From JAFGGG01 sp964634205 (GTDB lineage: Bacteria > Spirochaetota > Spirochaetia > SZUA-6 > RPPD01): DNA of 6,455 nt. Below are positions 6,386-6,455 of this stretch, piece by piece. Positions within the stretch are counted from its first letter, which is position 1; every line of letters begins with the position of its first letter. Under the pieces are notes generated by a model, which saw only the letters and a list, made by a program, of their open reading frames with translations, was not told the DNA's origin and did not search any database. The DNA lies in contig CAZWKE010000075.1 in NCBI GenBank assembly GCA_964634205.1, positions 1-6,455 of the forward strand. The letters run 5' to 3'. Position numbers and translations under genes: made by a program.

Positions 6386-6413
6386 TTGACTTAACCGTGG
6401 AGACAAATATACA
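6386..6413 (+). promoter_or_regulatory. Candidate promoter for a divergent gene beyond the right edge
   Basis: On the plus strand TTGACT (6386-6391, 5 of 6 to the -35 consensus) is followed after 16 nt by TATACA (6408-6413, 4 of 6 to the -10 consensus). The SD-like sequence at the window's end lies about 35 nt downstream, as expected for a short leader. Confidence 0.35.
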
Positions 6414-6447
6414 TTGCTTCCGCTTATTTTTTTATTTTTCTCTTTAC

Positions 6448-6455
6448 AAAAGGAA
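6448..6455 (+). promoter_or_regulatory. Possible Shine-Dalgarno site of a divergent gene outside the window
   Basis: The window ends with AAAAGGAA on the plus strand, preceded by a pyrimidine-rich leader. A start codon would be expected within about ten bases to the right, which is not visible. The call depends on the promoter-like sequence upstream. Confidence 0.35.

Overview
The window reads almost entirely on the minus strand. It holds one large sensor/regulator gene, a tightly packed four-gene cassette downstream of it, and the first codons of a further gene that runs off the left edge. Two exported proteins carry lipoprotein signal peptides (lipobox ending in Cys), a third has a Sec-type signal peptide, and Shine-Dalgarno sites are canonical (AGGAGG, 5-6 nt spacing). 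This fits a diderm bacterium of moderate G+C. The sensor belongs to the 7TMR-DISM class, which is found in spirochaetes, Bacteroidetes and some proteobacteria. The phylum cannot be fixed from this sequence.

Layout, right to left (the direction of transcription). 6301-6455 is an intergenic region with a weak candidate promoter for the sensor gene. It also has plus-strand promoter-like and SD-like sequences that point to a divergent gene just beyond the right edge. 6300-3619 encodes an 893-residue membrane hybrid histidine kinase (periplasmic domain, seven TM helices, HisKA, HATPase, receiver, LuxR-type HTH), with all catalytic boxes intact. 3489-3618 is a 130-nt intergenic region with a 10-bp palindrome (GGAGATCTCC) inside a possible promoter and a larger GC-rich inverted repeat. 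The cassette follows: a 174-aa lipoprotein (3473-2949), a 164-aa HEAT-repeat lipoprotein (2938-2444), an unrecognised 346-aa protein without a signal peptide (2432-1392), and a 417-aa exported protein read as a seven-bladed beta-propeller (1371-118). Gaps between these genes are 10, 11 and 20 nt. At two junctions the SD overlaps the previous stop codon, so co-transcription and translational coupling are likely. A small hairpin with a T8 tract follows the propeller gene. At 73-1 the first codons of a probable PLP-dependent class V aminotransferase run off the edge.

Working model (inference): the membrane kinase carries its own DNA-binding domain, senses an envelope or extracellular cue, and may control the adjacent envelope cassette through the palindrome in the intervening region. 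The cassette proteins use protein-interaction folds (HEAT solenoid, beta-propeller) and have no recognisable enzyme motifs, which suggests a structural or binding assembly at the envelope rather than a metabolic pathway. I recognise no named system here. No RNA genes, insertion sequences or CRISPR arrays were seen.
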